Of a stretch of DNA of 64,000 nt, positions 10,431 through 22,450 are shown piece by piece. Every line of letters starts with the position of its first letter. Within the stretch, counting starts at the first letter, position 1. The notes beneath the pieces were generated by a model. The model made no database searches and was not told the DNA's origin. It worked only from the letters and a program-made list of their open reading frames with translations. A program made the translations under genes and the position numbers. Source of the stretch: Magnolia sinica (lineage: Eukaryota; Streptophyta; Magnoliopsida; Magnoliales; Magnoliaceae); the NCBI RefSeq assembly GCF_029962835.1, contig NC_080584.1, positions 84,162,862 to 84,226,861 on the forward strand. Direction: 5' to 3'.

Positions 10431-13400
10431 ATGGAATCCATTGCTGCTCTTGTTAAGGAAATCAAGGAAGAGATTTTCTCATCCGTTGATATTTACTCCT
10501 TTGTGTTGCCTTCAGCTTATGACACAGCATGGATGGCCATGATCCCACACCCTCAACATCCTAACCGTCCAATGTTCCAGAAATGTTTGGACTGGATACT
10601 CAGTAATCAGAGGGAGGAAGGGTTTTGGGGAGAGCCAGACCAGTACAATGTCCCCACCATAGAGTGTCTGCCTGCGACCATGGCTTGTATGGTTGCACTT
10701 AGGAAATGGAATGTGGGGTCCACCAACATAGAGATAGGTATCATATATTTATAGCTTTGATACGGACTTTCTCTTATACCCACACAAAAATGTCATGCCA
10801 GGACTGAAATATAGGTTTGCGTCAGTAGGGCTTGTAACTTGGGAAAGCAAAAGTTACTGGCCTTGTGTTTAGAAACGAAGAAATTGGTTTTGAGATCTGA
10901 GCCGCTCATCAGACTACATTTCATAGGTTTCATCTATCAAAAATCAGGCCAATATGAAGTGGATGAGGTTTCATTTCCCCATAGAGTTTTGAACTCTTTA
11001 CTGTTCTTTTGTTGTGTGACCCAGCTAATTATCATATCGGCCTGATACTTTGACATTACATCAACCCTTTCAGCATTGCCTGATGAGTGGCTACAATCTC
11101 GGATGCAGGCAGCAGGACTGGGATTCTGTAATGACCCCTCGAGTACTGCGTGCTAGTCAGTGTTCCGTGGGGGGCCACCATGATGCATGTTCTTTATCCA
11201 CATAGATCATTCATTTTCATGCTCAATTTTAGAGAGTGAACCCAAAAATGAGGAAGATCCAAATATCAGGTGAACCACACCATAAGAAATAGTGATGATG
11301 ATTGAACATTCACCATTCCAAACTTCTTGAGGACCACAAAAGTTTTGGATCAAGCTGATATTTGTGATTTCCCTTCATCCAGGTCTGTGTCCCTAATCAA
11401 CAGGTTGGATGGAAAATAAACATTACACTAACCTTATGAAGTTTTCAATGATGGGCATTCAATCACTACTACTGCTTGTGATGTGGTCCGCCTTGAGATT
11501 TGGATCGGGCATTTTTGGGTTCAAATGGATGGGTGGCATGGATATAACACACGCATCATGATGGGCCCCACAGAGCATTGACTAGATTTGAGCTCTGTGC
11601 CCAGGAAGGGTCATTACCAAGGATTCTTGATAAACAGGCAATCAGAAATTGTATGCATGGGAACTGAAATGTTGAGCCCATCCTGGCTGAGTCAGAGTCC
11701 CGAAAATTAGGTTGGTTGAGCAATCCTAACCTTCAATTTTCGCAGATTTGTTTAAATAGATATATATCATTGATTTTATTTATTTATTTTTTTTCCATTT
11801 TTAACAGCACAATAAATCTTTACGTATCAGATAATCAAATAAGCATAGTTTTGGGTCGGCTATGCCGTGAGCTGCTGTGACATTAGCACAAGCAGCTGAT
11901 TCAAAAGTTTGTAGAGGTTGGTTTTTAGTGTGCTGTCCACATTATCAGTTTCCGCTGGTGGGCTGCTGGTGTTGGTTTTGGGGCCATTTAGTTCGGTGTT
12001 GTGGTTTCTGTATGGATTTCTTTGTGCAGTTTTATGTTTTAGGTGGTTTTTATTCATCTACTTTTCAAAAAGGCTATTTTGGGTCGTATGACGTCCGTCA
12101 GATATATATACGTAAAGTTTTTTTTTTTTAATTTAAACAAGGTTACAGGTCGTGTCCCCCTACTTTTCTTTAAAAAACAAAGTTACTTTCGACGGTACTG
12201 ACCTCGATGTATGGTCAATTTCGGTCTAAGCTGGAAACCATGCAATGGACAGTTTCACCTGGCGGATCATCAATCACACAAAAGAGAATATAAAAGTTTT
12301 TCTTCCAAATTCAAGCTGTGGGCCACATCAATTAATACTATCTTTTTATTTTGATCCTCCAACTACCCATCATCCCATTCCATTTCTCTCTAAAACCAGT
12401 TGAGATCATTGGGAGGCCGCAGCCTAGCGTAAAAGTGTGCTCGTTCTCCCATCTTTGGCTGCGAAACCAATTTAGCTGAGGTTGATGGCCTTTTCGGAAT
12501 TCTTGGCAACGGCAGCAGACGGCTCCCATCTTCTGCTGCCTCTCTCTGTAGAGGCCACTGATATCCATTCCAAACATCAAGCTGGTGACCCTGTTCAGGA
12601 TCGCTCAGCTGCATTTTTTGGCCCGGGAATAAAATCAGAGATGGTAGTGGTGTCTTAGGTTCATCGTGTGTGTCTCATGGCTCAAGGAAGTCCTGCTTGC
12701 TGTCCTAATTGGACTGGCTTGTGTTGGTTTGGTGGTGTAATTTTGATTGGTGCAGCTGTGGTAGTGGATCATGTGGCTCTGTTTTGTGATTTGTATTTTA
12801 TGTTCACCGTGATTTTTTTTCTTTTAAATATATATAGTTTTGTATTGTTTAACCTTGTAAAACCTTTGTAACTTAATAAGCTCATCTTCTTTGAAAATTT
12901 CAGGATTGCAATTTATCCATGCAAATACAGAGAGGCTACTTAAAGAGGAAGATGGTCGCTGTCCTTGTTGGTTTGCCATTGTTTTCCCCGCCATGATTGA
13001 GCTTGCACAAGCTGCAGCCTTGGATGTGTTTCCGGATGGCTTGGTGGAATTAGTGGACAAAATCTTCGGCGAGAGATGGAGGATACTTGAAATGTATTGC
13101 TCCTTGCCGCAGTCCAACTTCTGCTTTAGATATCCATGTCTGTAGATCTTAGCCAGTCTGGCCCAAATCTCTGGTCCCATAGGGCATGGTCCAAGCTTTG
13201 GATGCGGAAATTCTGGTCTTGTGTGAATGTCTTGATTTGAGGCTCATGCTGGGGCTCGGCCACATACCAGCCCCATTTATGATTGATATGGGTCGAACCG
13301 AGGCTTAAATTTTGTGCCTGTGCCAGACTTTGAACCCTAGTAAATGAATGGGCTGATCGTCGCCCTGCCCAAGCGGCCACCTTTGTAATGTGTTTATGAG

Positions 13401-16400
13401 TATGCTAACAGACATGTAATAATGCAGGGAAAAATATTTAGATGGAGCTTATTATCCCCCACTCTTATCATATATGGAAGCATTGCCAGATAATTATTTA
13501 AGTTGCGAGCATATACTTGAGCATCAGAGCAAAGATGGTTCCTTGTTTCAGTCACCTTCTGTCACTGCTCATGCTTTCATGGCTACAAGAAATAAAGATT
13601 GTATGGTGTACTTGGAATCTGTGGTCCAAAGATGTAAGGACGGAGGTAAGGAAAAATATAACACTCACATCAGTTACTTGGTTTCCTTTTTCATTTTCTT
13701 ACTTGGGAGTGAGTGTTGTTTCTCTCACTCTAAAATCATGCTCTAGACTTCTAACCTTTGGATTTTGGTACAGTTCCACTGGTGTATCCCATAGACGAAG
13801 AACTTATAAAGCTTTGCATGATCGATCGATTGGAAAGACTGGGTTTGGCAGAGTACTTTCCAGAGGAAATTGAAGGGGTTTTATATGGCATCTATAGGTA
13901 ATGCAAGTAACATAAGACATTAGTGAGAGTGCTTTTATTTTTAACTGAAAAGTGTGAGTACACAAGCTAGGGAAGTGCGAATCCTCATCCCCTCAAGATA
14001 TTAAACACCACCACCAACCGAAAACTATGCATTCTCTTCTCGAAAAAAAAAAAAAGAAAAAAAAAAAAAAAAAGAAAGAAGAAGAAGAAGAAGAAGCTAT
14101 CTGCCATAGTATAACGCTTGCAGTAAATACCAGATAGTTCGGACTGCATCCCCTTCAGGAAGATGCCTTACTTTTGCACAAACACCCCCCAAGAATTTTG
14201 GGACCGCTCTCAACATAAACATCATTTTAGCCCCTTTTTATTGCATGTATGCAACCCATCTAATATGGCTTGAGATTCGGCAACTGTGTCGGAAGCGTAT
14301 CCATACCTATTGTGAGATATGCAAAGATAATCTTTCCTCGAAAGTCTCTCCCAACGCCTACCCTACCACCCTCTCCTAGGTTACCTCTTGATGACCCATC
14401 TACATTCAATTTCACCTTGTTGGACTCATGTCTGGTCCCCCCGACTAAATTCTTCTGCAGCTTCAGATTCACCGCCTCACCCATTACTTCCATGGTGGTG
14501 TAATCAGTAAAAAGGTATTCCATACATGGGACAATTTGCACCTGTTTTAAATCAGATCAGCTGAAAACTATCATGGGTAAATTCATCAAACTTTAGATTA
14601 ATCCGTGAATTGCCCATTTCCTCTTCCATACATTGAATTTTAACCCATGCATCACAAATAATGTTATTTTGTTCCTTTTCTATTTTCACTTGGTAACCTT
14701 TTGTGAAGTAATAGTTAAAATGGGTTTGATTGAACAGCCCACAAAAACAATTTTGGGTCTGATTGAATATTTGAAACACTGACCACAAAAGAGCTGGAAA
14801 CATATGAGTGGACGAGCATGCGTCCCCAATGTGGAAAAGAGGACAAACAAAGTATAGTAGGGCCTCCTCTCTCTTTCCATGTGAACTCTCGCTTGCTAGT
14901 ACTATTCGGCCTGCCATGTGCCATCAGATCTAGATGAAAATTTGGTACCGCAAATGCGATAATATTTTATTCCATGGAATGGGTAAGAAAGTTTTAAATT
15001 GGACTAACTTTGGGAAATGCATGCTACAATTTTTCAAATAAATGTGTAGGAATTGGAGAAAGCAAGAATCAGAAGCAATGTTAGAGTCTATAACCCCACA
15101 ACAGATGTTCAAGGATTCGTTATCATTTCGAATTTTGCGAATGAATGGCTACCGTGTATCTCCAAGTAAGCCTTTTCTTCTTTCTCCTGTGGCCTCATGG
15201 TTCAGTCGATGCAGTTGCTGGATGTTCATATGCAATCATTGAGATATTGCAAATGTATCACAGTCCCGAAATAAGATTGTTAGGACAACTGATAATTAAA
15301 TTTTGTCTGTGTAAGTTCAAACCATTGGTTTCTTACCGTCTTGTTAGCGAGTAAATTTACATTGATATCGATTTTTACTCCTCCCTTGGGACACCTTATC
15401 TTCCCGTATTACCATATTTTATCAAGATAACCCAATACAAGGAAAAAAAAAAAAAGAAGTCCTAATGGATCATCAAAATAGATACCAACATAAGTATATG
15501 CTCTAACATGTCTTAACTCTTCACTGATGATCTACCAATAAGGGTCATTGGTTCAGTGGGTGCATGTGAACCATCATCCTTTGCCAGCTGAGTATCAATC
15601 TTCATTCCATGATCTTCTTGACCATGCTTGAATTTTTGTTTGCAGGGAGGTTTTGTTGGTTCTTGCAACATGAGGATATTAAAAAACAAATCGAAGAAAA
15701 CTATGAATATTTCTCAACTGCAATGTTAAATGTTCACAGAGCGACGGACCTCATGTTTATCGGTGAAAATGAACTTGAGGATACTAGAGCATTCTCAAGA
15801 AAGTTACTGGAGAAGGAAATGGCCATGAGAAATGCAAAGAATAGTGTTGCTATGTCCAATTTTCACAAAGAGGTAATTACCCCTTTTCAATGGGCTGGGC
15901 TTGTGTCAACCACTACCCAAAAATGCATAATTTTGCTGGACCTCATCATTTAAACGCATTAACCCACCAAAGAAAAAGTATTAAAGCCATGGTTGCCCCA
16001 CCTTTGTTTATAATGTTGTTCGAAAGATGCACGCGGAAGTGTAACGTTTTGCCAAAAACAAATTTATAGATTTTAATGTGTCATAAAGGATTTTCATGTA
16101 GATACATTAAATTTTAAAAACAAAAACAACTAAAACTGGAAATCTTACATTGTATCCTTTGATCAGTGATGAAAGCTGACGCCCACCATCCATCGTACTG
16201 AATTATCCATACAATAAAGATGAAGGAAAGAGCTTCTTCATGCTCAACTATAGGGCTGGGAACATGGTCATGTGAGAGCCAAGGGTGGACCACACATGTA
16301 TGCATGCGTGATGATGGGAGAGGGAAAGAGAAAAGAGGAACCTCCTAATTTCTCTGCTCCCTTCTGTTTCTCTCTCATATTTATCTCCAAATATTGAAGG

Positions 16401-19400
16401 TCTTTTCTCTATCCACTTCCAGTGGGACATGATCTATTCATAAGGAGTCGGTGATCAGAGTGATACACTAGTTGTGGTGCTCCTTGATAAGGAAGGGCTT
16501 TAAGTTCCTACACAGGTGGAGGAAAACACATGGGACTTCTAAATAATTAGTTAATTTGGCTTTGGTTGCCATTCAATTAGTGGCTAACATAATAGATGGT
16601 TTAAATCTTAACCAACAAAGTTCCTTTTTTTTTTCTTTTTTTTTTTTTGGTTTTCTCACAAACAAAAGTTCTATTCATAGATTTAGAGTATCCATCTTGT
16701 GGGCTCAATAGTTGTTAACCAAGATGGAAGCTGGTAAAGAAGGGTCTTTTTTTTTTTTTTTTGTGTGTGTGTTTTAGTTACTAATACTTATTTTTCAAAT
16801 AAAAAATCAATTATTGAGAAAAATATATCCTAACCATTTCTCAAGATAAGAAACAAATTCTAGCCATGCTCCAAAAACAAGTAATTCTTTCAGAATTTGC
16901 TTACCAAACAGGTACTAAATAGAATCGATTTTATCCATGAGAAGAAGTGAAAATAATTGATTATTTTGGTGTTACCAATGTATCATAACATTCTGAGTCA
17001 TGAGGCTCTTTGTTTACATAAAATGAGAACTGAAGCTTTTACTATATAACATGATACTTGGATAATTGCAGTAGAATTATGCAACTATGGAAACTAATAA
17101 TTATGGATTATTTCAATGTGTGTGATGGCATAGATTGAACATGAATTAATGCTTCCATGGCTTGCTCGATTGGATCATCTGGAACACAGAGTGACCATTG
17201 AAAGAACCAAAACAAACTATCTATGGATTGGAAAGGCCTCCTATTACAGGTATGGGCGCTTAAATGTCATCAATTCATGGTAATTGCACATTCCTGTTCT
17301 TCAAGATCAAATGACAGACCTCAACAGCAGGTTATCTTTCCTAAACGACACTATGCTGCTACAACTAGCAAAGGACAACTATGCACTACGTCAATCGACT
17401 TTCAAGAATGAACTGGAGGAGTTGACAAGGTGCTAAATCTTTTTTCTAGTAAATCCATTTGATCTTCTCCATTATTAGATCCAGTGCAAACGTTTTTACT
17501 ATTTATAATGCAATTAGCTGCTATGGAACCCGACTATGGTGTGTTAATAACATCCACTTTTATCATCTTACATGTCATCCCTCATTTTCCATGAACCTAA
17601 AAATCAGGCCAATCCATGACTTAGGTGGAGCACATGAGTAGGGACAATTGGAATTGGCATGAGTGGACGGCATCAACACATCATGGCAGATCTCACAGCA
17701 ACTGATTGCACTATAATATAATGAAAACAATGCACTTGATTTTATTTTTTATTTTTCGTACAAACACAGTAACAGTAACAACCATCCAGCCTTTTGCCTG
17801 TCTATTGTACGTGTAAACTGCTACATGTAATTCCTTAGTTGATTTGAATGCACCCATTTCACTTCTCAAATCAAACATTGTGGGTATTGTAAGTAAGGTG
17901 TCTCATACCATTTTTTTCAGAGTATGGTAGAACTAATTAATTGTATTTTCATAAAGTGGTCCTGATACATTGTATCCTTATTCATGAACATAGGTGGTCT
18001 AAGGAGTCAGGTCTTCGTGACATAGGATTTGGTCGAAAGAAGACCACTTACTGTTACTTTGCCATTGCAACTCTTGCATACAGTCCTTCACTTTCTGATC
18101 TACGGATGGCGGTTGCTAAGAGTGCAATCCTTGTTACAGTGATTGATGATTTCTTTGATATGGAAGCTTCTATGGACGAGTTAAATCAACTCACTGAAGC
18201 AGTCCAGAGGTACCATCGGTCATCCTATGTAGGCTTATTTTATTATTATTATTATTATTATTTCCAAAAGGAGGATCACACCCCGATATCCTTGTTAATA
18301 TGAACAGAGGATGTACAAAACAGACTTTCAGGTGGGCTCCACAAAAAACATCGGGTCACCTATCATATCTCCTAAACAGCAAACAAAAAATGGAAATAAA
18401 AGGCTATAGCCACCCTGAAGAAACAATGTTTCAGACTGGCCTCTCCTATATGTAGGCTTATTTAAACTCCGTTTGTGTGTGTGTGTGTGTGTATTGTCTG
18501 TTCTTAAAATCGATGATTGTTTAATGGCACAAGATGGGATGCGGAGGGACTGAGTGGCTACAACAAGGTCATCTTTGATGCACTTCACAATCTCATTAAT
18601 GATATTGCGGCAAAATCATTGCATAAACAAGGGCGTGATGTTGCAGATAATCTTCGAGGCGTGGTAAATTTTGTAACTTTCATCATTTTCATATTGTTCT
18701 GTGATTGAAAAATGCGAAGGTGGTTTGCTTGGAGAAAAGGCTGAAGAGGCAGTTCCTAGCAAAAGGGCCGAGGCATGATACTTGTTTGTGATCAAGACCG
18801 TTCAACAACTTGGGGCCCACCATGAATTTTCCCTGGCCTGGAAATTAAGCTAATATCATCAGATGGGCAACATGTTTACACTAAATAAAGATTTACACCA
18901 TCTCTCTTTTTCTTCTAGTGGCTTAACTGGTCAGTGGGCAGGGCAACTTCATGATTAGTGCAACATGATGAATCAGTGAATTGGGTTTTCGTTCTCCCTC
19001 TACAATAGGCTCGGCGTTTCTCTCTCATTTACAATGGGCTCGGCATGTGAAATATACAAGCCGTCCATCAGGTGGACCTCACTATTTAGATGCTACTGCC
19101 CAACAAAGATAAAGGTGGTTCATTATGTAAGTGAGCGGTGATATTGGAAATATGTTTACGGGTCAGAAAACTCTTGTTGAGTTTTTGACAACCGTACATT
19201 TGTTCAGTTAATTTTGACTCACATGAATAGTGGACGAACCTGATTCTTGGTATGGGAAATATCCCAATAGGCACCCTTTTGATGGATGGCTTGGATAATG
19301 TGCATATTCACCATGCTGGCATATGTGGTAGCATCTGTATTAGACGACTTGAATACATATGTGGGCTTACGATTGCTTTTTAAAAGTTTCAACAACAAAG

Positions 19401-20461
19401 CTAATGGTTGTTTCTTTCCTTTTTGGAAGTGGCACGAAACATTTGTGTCATGGCTGAAGGAAGCCAAATGGAGCAGAATGCGAATTGCACCGTCCATAGA
19501 TGAATATATCCAGACCGGCATGATCTCCATCGCTGCACATACTATTCTTCTTCCCGCAATTTATTTGATGAGCCCAAGGTTATCAAAATGCCTGATCAGG
19601 CAATCCGACACTCAAATTATTACAAAACTGCTCATGGTTATAACACGACTACTGAATGACATACAAAGCTACCAGGTAAACAAGCAATTTCATCAAAGTA
19701 ATAACAAGTAAAAGACGTGTGTGCCACCACTGGCAGATGTGATATAAAAGTGGTAACTGATTTGAGAGACTAGATTACTTAAAATTTCAACTAAATTGTC
19801 TTTCTATCATTCACCATAAAAATCTCATTTCCAAGCTCACTTTCAGAAGGAAGAAGCGGATGGGAAGATGAATATTGTACTTCTATACATGAAGGAGAAC
19901 CCAGAAGCCAATATTGAAGACTCAATCTCTAGTATAAGAAAGATACTCGATGTGAAGAAGAAAGAGTTGCTTGAACTTGTTCTAATGGATGAGTTCAACT
20001 ACATGCCCAAAGCATGCAAACAACTCCATTTGTCTTGCTTAAAAGTATTTCAGATGTTCTTCAACTCCAGCAATGGGTACGACTCTCCAACTGAGAAGCA
20101 TGATGACATCAACAAAGCAATTTACGACCCTTTAACAGTGCAAGTTCAATACTCACTCCAGCAAGAAACTGTCCAAGATCACCATGGATCAATGAAGGAC
20201 AATGCAAGTATCAAGCCCTCAATTGCCGGATGTTTCCCAGATCATGGTAGCAAAATATCTACCCTAAGAAAAATGACCCGATTGGGTCGGGAAGATTGTT
20301 GCAAAAGATTTCACTATATGTTGCCACGTTATATAGACATCGAACCATTCAGAAACAGAAGCTTGATCCTTGGTCGTCAAGTCCCTTTGAAATTTCAGTT
20401 AAGATCGTACCGTAGGATATTAATGCCTTGTAGTGTGGCTAAACCTGTATTTTGGTCATAA
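10431..20461 (+). CDS. TPS-f class I terpene synthase (geranyllinalool/linalool synthase-like)
   Basis: Class I terpene synthase, expected to ionise a prenyl diphosphate with Mg2+ to an acyclic tertiary alcohol such as geranyllinalool, nerolidol or linalool. Twelve exons, all introns GT-AG and in phase: 10431-10737, 12904-13093, 13428-13645, 13774-13897, 15050-15165, 15646-15872, 17134-17249, 17331-17429, 17994-18209, 18534-18663, 19430-19675, 19847-20461. Spliced length is 2604 nt, 867 residues, no internal stop. Seen: SAYDTAW at 28-34, FGRKKTTY near 478-485, DDFFD at 517-521, and NDIQSYQKE (NSE metal site) at 657-665, which is formed only across the last splice junction. The class II DXDD site is replaced by FKDS near 300-303. 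There is no plastid transit peptide, as in cytosolic geranyllinalool synthases. Eleven introns fit the TPS-e/f pattern. Start chosen at the first in-frame ATG before the conserved N-terminus. Subfamily is firm; the product is inference. Confidence 0.93.
11128..11617. mobile_element. Foldback MITE in terpene synthase intron 1
   Basis: The left end GTAATGACCC (11128) is the reverse complement of the right end GGGTCATTAC (11608-11617). Similarity of the arms continues, imperfectly, for about 75 bp, including GTGGGG..CCACCATGATGC on the left and its complement on the right. The heptamer GGATTCT occurs just outside both ends (11121-11127 and 11621-11627) and may be the target duplication, although three bases separate the right copy from the inverted repeat. 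No transposase is encoded. Superfamily not determined. Confidence 0.75.
11628..12900. other. Remainder of intron 1, no gene recognised
   Basis: Contains T-rich tracts (11765-11800, 12118-12130), a G/T-rich stretch at 11880-12060 and a G/T-rich stretch at 12690-12870. These resemble untranslated retroelement sequence, but I could not identify a domain. Intron 1 spans 10738-12903 and is the longest of the gene. Confidence 0.4.
14043..14096. repeat. A-rich tract running into (GAA)n microsatellite
   Basis: Poly-A interrupted by single G, followed by (GAA) repeats, inside intron 4 of the terpene synthase. Confidence 0.85.
14200..14930 (-). pseudogene. LINE RNase H remnant in terpene synthase intron 4
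   Basis: On the minus strand a frame gives VKLNVDGSSRGNLGEGG, then, after a frameshift near 14290, ASDTVAESQAILDGLHTC. This is the N-terminal half of the RVT_3 RNase H domain found at the end of plant L1-type LINE ORF2, and it aligns with the RNase H domains at 35.4 kb and 37.2 kb in this window. Sequence to 14930 is open in the same direction but not recognisable. Intron 4 is 13898-15049, so the gene is not disrupted. Confidence 0.7.
15873..17133. other. Intron 6 of the terpene synthase, nothing recognised
   Basis: AT-rich intron with T tracts at about 16624-16648 and 16748-16762. No inserted element identified. Confidence 0.5.
17994..18209 (+). other. Exon 9 of the terpene synthase: DDxxD metal-binding exon
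   Basis: This exon encodes residues 466-537, from RWSKESGLRD to ELNQLTEAVQR. It includes GFGRKKTTYCYF and the DDFFD Mg2+-binding aspartates that define class I activity. Confidence 0.9.
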
Positions 20462-20557
20462 GACAGTGTGGTTGAATTAGGCTTTTTACACGAAGATTGT
20501 GCTGTTGGGTACTCTTGTAGTATGGCTTTAGTTCTATTTCAAATTTCCTATTGTAAT

Positions 20558-20563
20558 AATAAA
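20558..20563 (+). terminator. Polyadenylation signal AATAAA
   Basis: AATAAA lies 97 bp after the stop codon of the terpene synthase, in a T-rich setting. Plausible as the near-upstream element of the 3' end; not verified. Confidence 0.5.
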
Positions 20564-20581
20564 GAGTTCAACCTTTTCTAA

Positions 20582-21049
20582 ATAGAGTGGGAGTTGTATT
20601 TGTTATAGCCTACATGGTGATGGTTTGGTTTCTTATGTTGCTGTACTGTAGAGCATTTGTTTTGTTCAGTATAAATAGGTAAGTTTGAATAGTCAGTGAT
20701 GTTTCATGATCACCATGCTCATTGTATGTCTTCTTAATGTTAGCCTCTAATCCTAAATAAATAAAAAATATTGGGAACTAGATAGTTAATAAATGTTTTA
20801 AAAATCCAAATATTATTGATAAATAATCACTTTGTGAGGACAAATTAAACCTCTTCTTCTTCTTTAGTTATTTTCTAGAATCATTTAACCATGTTTAGGT
20901 GATCATTTCTAAAGATAGAATTATGAGGTTACTGAGGAAAGGGGTGTTAGCCGTTCTTTGACTTGACAGATTTCGGTATATTGTATAAATTGTAGGAAAG
21001 ATACGTAACCTAAAACTAATAAAAATGATAAAACAAGTAGATTTCTATG
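20582..21049. other. No feature recognised
   Basis: AT-rich intergenic DNA downstream of the terpene synthase. Confidence 0.4.
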
Positions 21050-21436
21050 GCGAGGCTAGTCTTTAGGTTTAGGTTATGTTGATAGTGGAAGGGTGTGGCA
21101 GCTGTATTGAGCGAAGCTCTTTGATTTTTATCGAGTGGTGTTGATTAGAATCTTGATAGCTTTTTGAAGCGTGGGTCATAAGTGATGGTTTGATTTGTTG
21201 TTCTGTCCAGCTATGTTTCTGTTTTCCAAGGCTACTTCTTGTCTCAGATCGCCATGTTCATTTTTATTTTTTTAGATTATCATTATTTTTATTATCATAT
21301 GTTGTGTTGATTAGGCGTGTATACAATAGGCAAGGCTTGATTTCTATTTGTGGAGCCCCCTTGAATTCATGTACAGTTTCTTTGTCGATTCAATAAAATT
21401 ATTGGTGGTGTGTGCCTAACTTTCTAAAAAAAAAAA
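21050..21436 (+). mobile_element. Possible LINE 3' tail with poly-A
   Basis: T/G-rich untranslated-type sequence ends with TTCAATAAAATTATTGG and a pure A tract at about 21425-21436. This is how plant LINE 3' ends look, but there is no coding part to prove it. Left boundary is a guess. Confidence 0.35.
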
Positions 21437-21548
21437 TGTAAAAAAGAACTCCTTAAATAAATAAATACTGATATTTATGTTCAATTTTCACATTGTATTA
21501 CTTGATAACGTACTTCATTTTTATTGATGATTGATGATTACTCATGAT

Positions 21549-22445
21549 ACCGCCCCATTAGCTTATATAATGTGGTGTATAAGATCTTCGCCAAAGTTCT
21601 TGCAATCCAGCTGAACAACCTTCTTCCTTCCCTCTTTGCTCCTGAGCAGGGTGCTTTTGTCCAAGGTCGTTCCATCTCAGAAAACATCACTCTTGCCCAG
21701 GAAATGCTTGGGGAACTCAACAGAAAAGTGAGAGGTGGGAATATTATTGTCAAGCTGGACATGGAAAAGGCCTACGACAGAGTGGAGTGGCCCTATTTGA
21801 AGAAAGTTTTGACTTGTTTCGGCTTTTCTACTCCATGGATCGGGCTTTTGGAGCACTGTTGGAGCAATTGTTGGTTCTCTGTCCTAGTTAATGGGGAGGC
21901 GAGTGGTTTCTTTAAATCCACTCGGGGACTACGGCAGGGTAACCCTTTGTCTCTAAGCTTTTTTATTCTGGCATCAGAAATTCTGGGGAGAGGCTTCAAG
22001 GACCTGGTAAACCAAAGAAAGTGTCTCCCATTCAAAGATCGAAAACAAAGTAATCGGGTCTCCCATCTCCTTTTTTCGATGACACACTTCTTTTCCTTAA
22101 TGGTGGGATCAATTCCACCTGAGCAGCTAAGCACTTCCTCGACAGGTATCAGCAGATTTCAGGTCAAAAGGTGAGTATGTTTATACATCCTCAAAACATA
22201 CCGACTACCAAAATCGTGAGCATTCAGAGGGAGCTGGGCTCGATTACTCCAGTGGAGAGCATGATCTATCTTGGGGTCCTAATTTCAGCAGGTAGATGGA
22301 AACAAGTTGATTTTTAGAGGTTGATTGACAGGGTTAATGGGCGAATTAGTGGCTGGAAAGCAAGGTTCCTTTCCATGGCAGGTAGGGCCACGTTGGTCAG
22401 TCACCTCCTGGCCAGTGTTCCTGTCCATACGCTTGCGGCTACACA
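21549..22445 (+). mobile_element. LINE-1-type element, 5' part (reverse transcriptase)
   Basis: Begins abruptly within the RT domain: YRPISLYNVVYKIFAKVLA, then GAFVQGRSISENI, KLDMEKAYDRVEW and GLRQGNPLS are clear L1-type RT motifs. A frameshift at about 22066-22080 breaks the active-site box: the reading LLF...DDTLLFLNGG needs a change of frame right at the place of the A in (F/Y)ADD. The part continues after the gypsy element at 34100 with no loss of sequence. Truncation at the 5' end is typical of target-primed insertion. Confidence 0.88.
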
Positions 22446-22450
22446 TGTTC

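Noticed and set aside
10431-20461. The terpene synthase as a pseudogene or as a bifunctional (class I/II) enzyme
   Set aside because: All exons join in frame without stops and both class I metal sites are present; the DXDD of class II is replaced by FKDS, so no bifunctional activity is expected.
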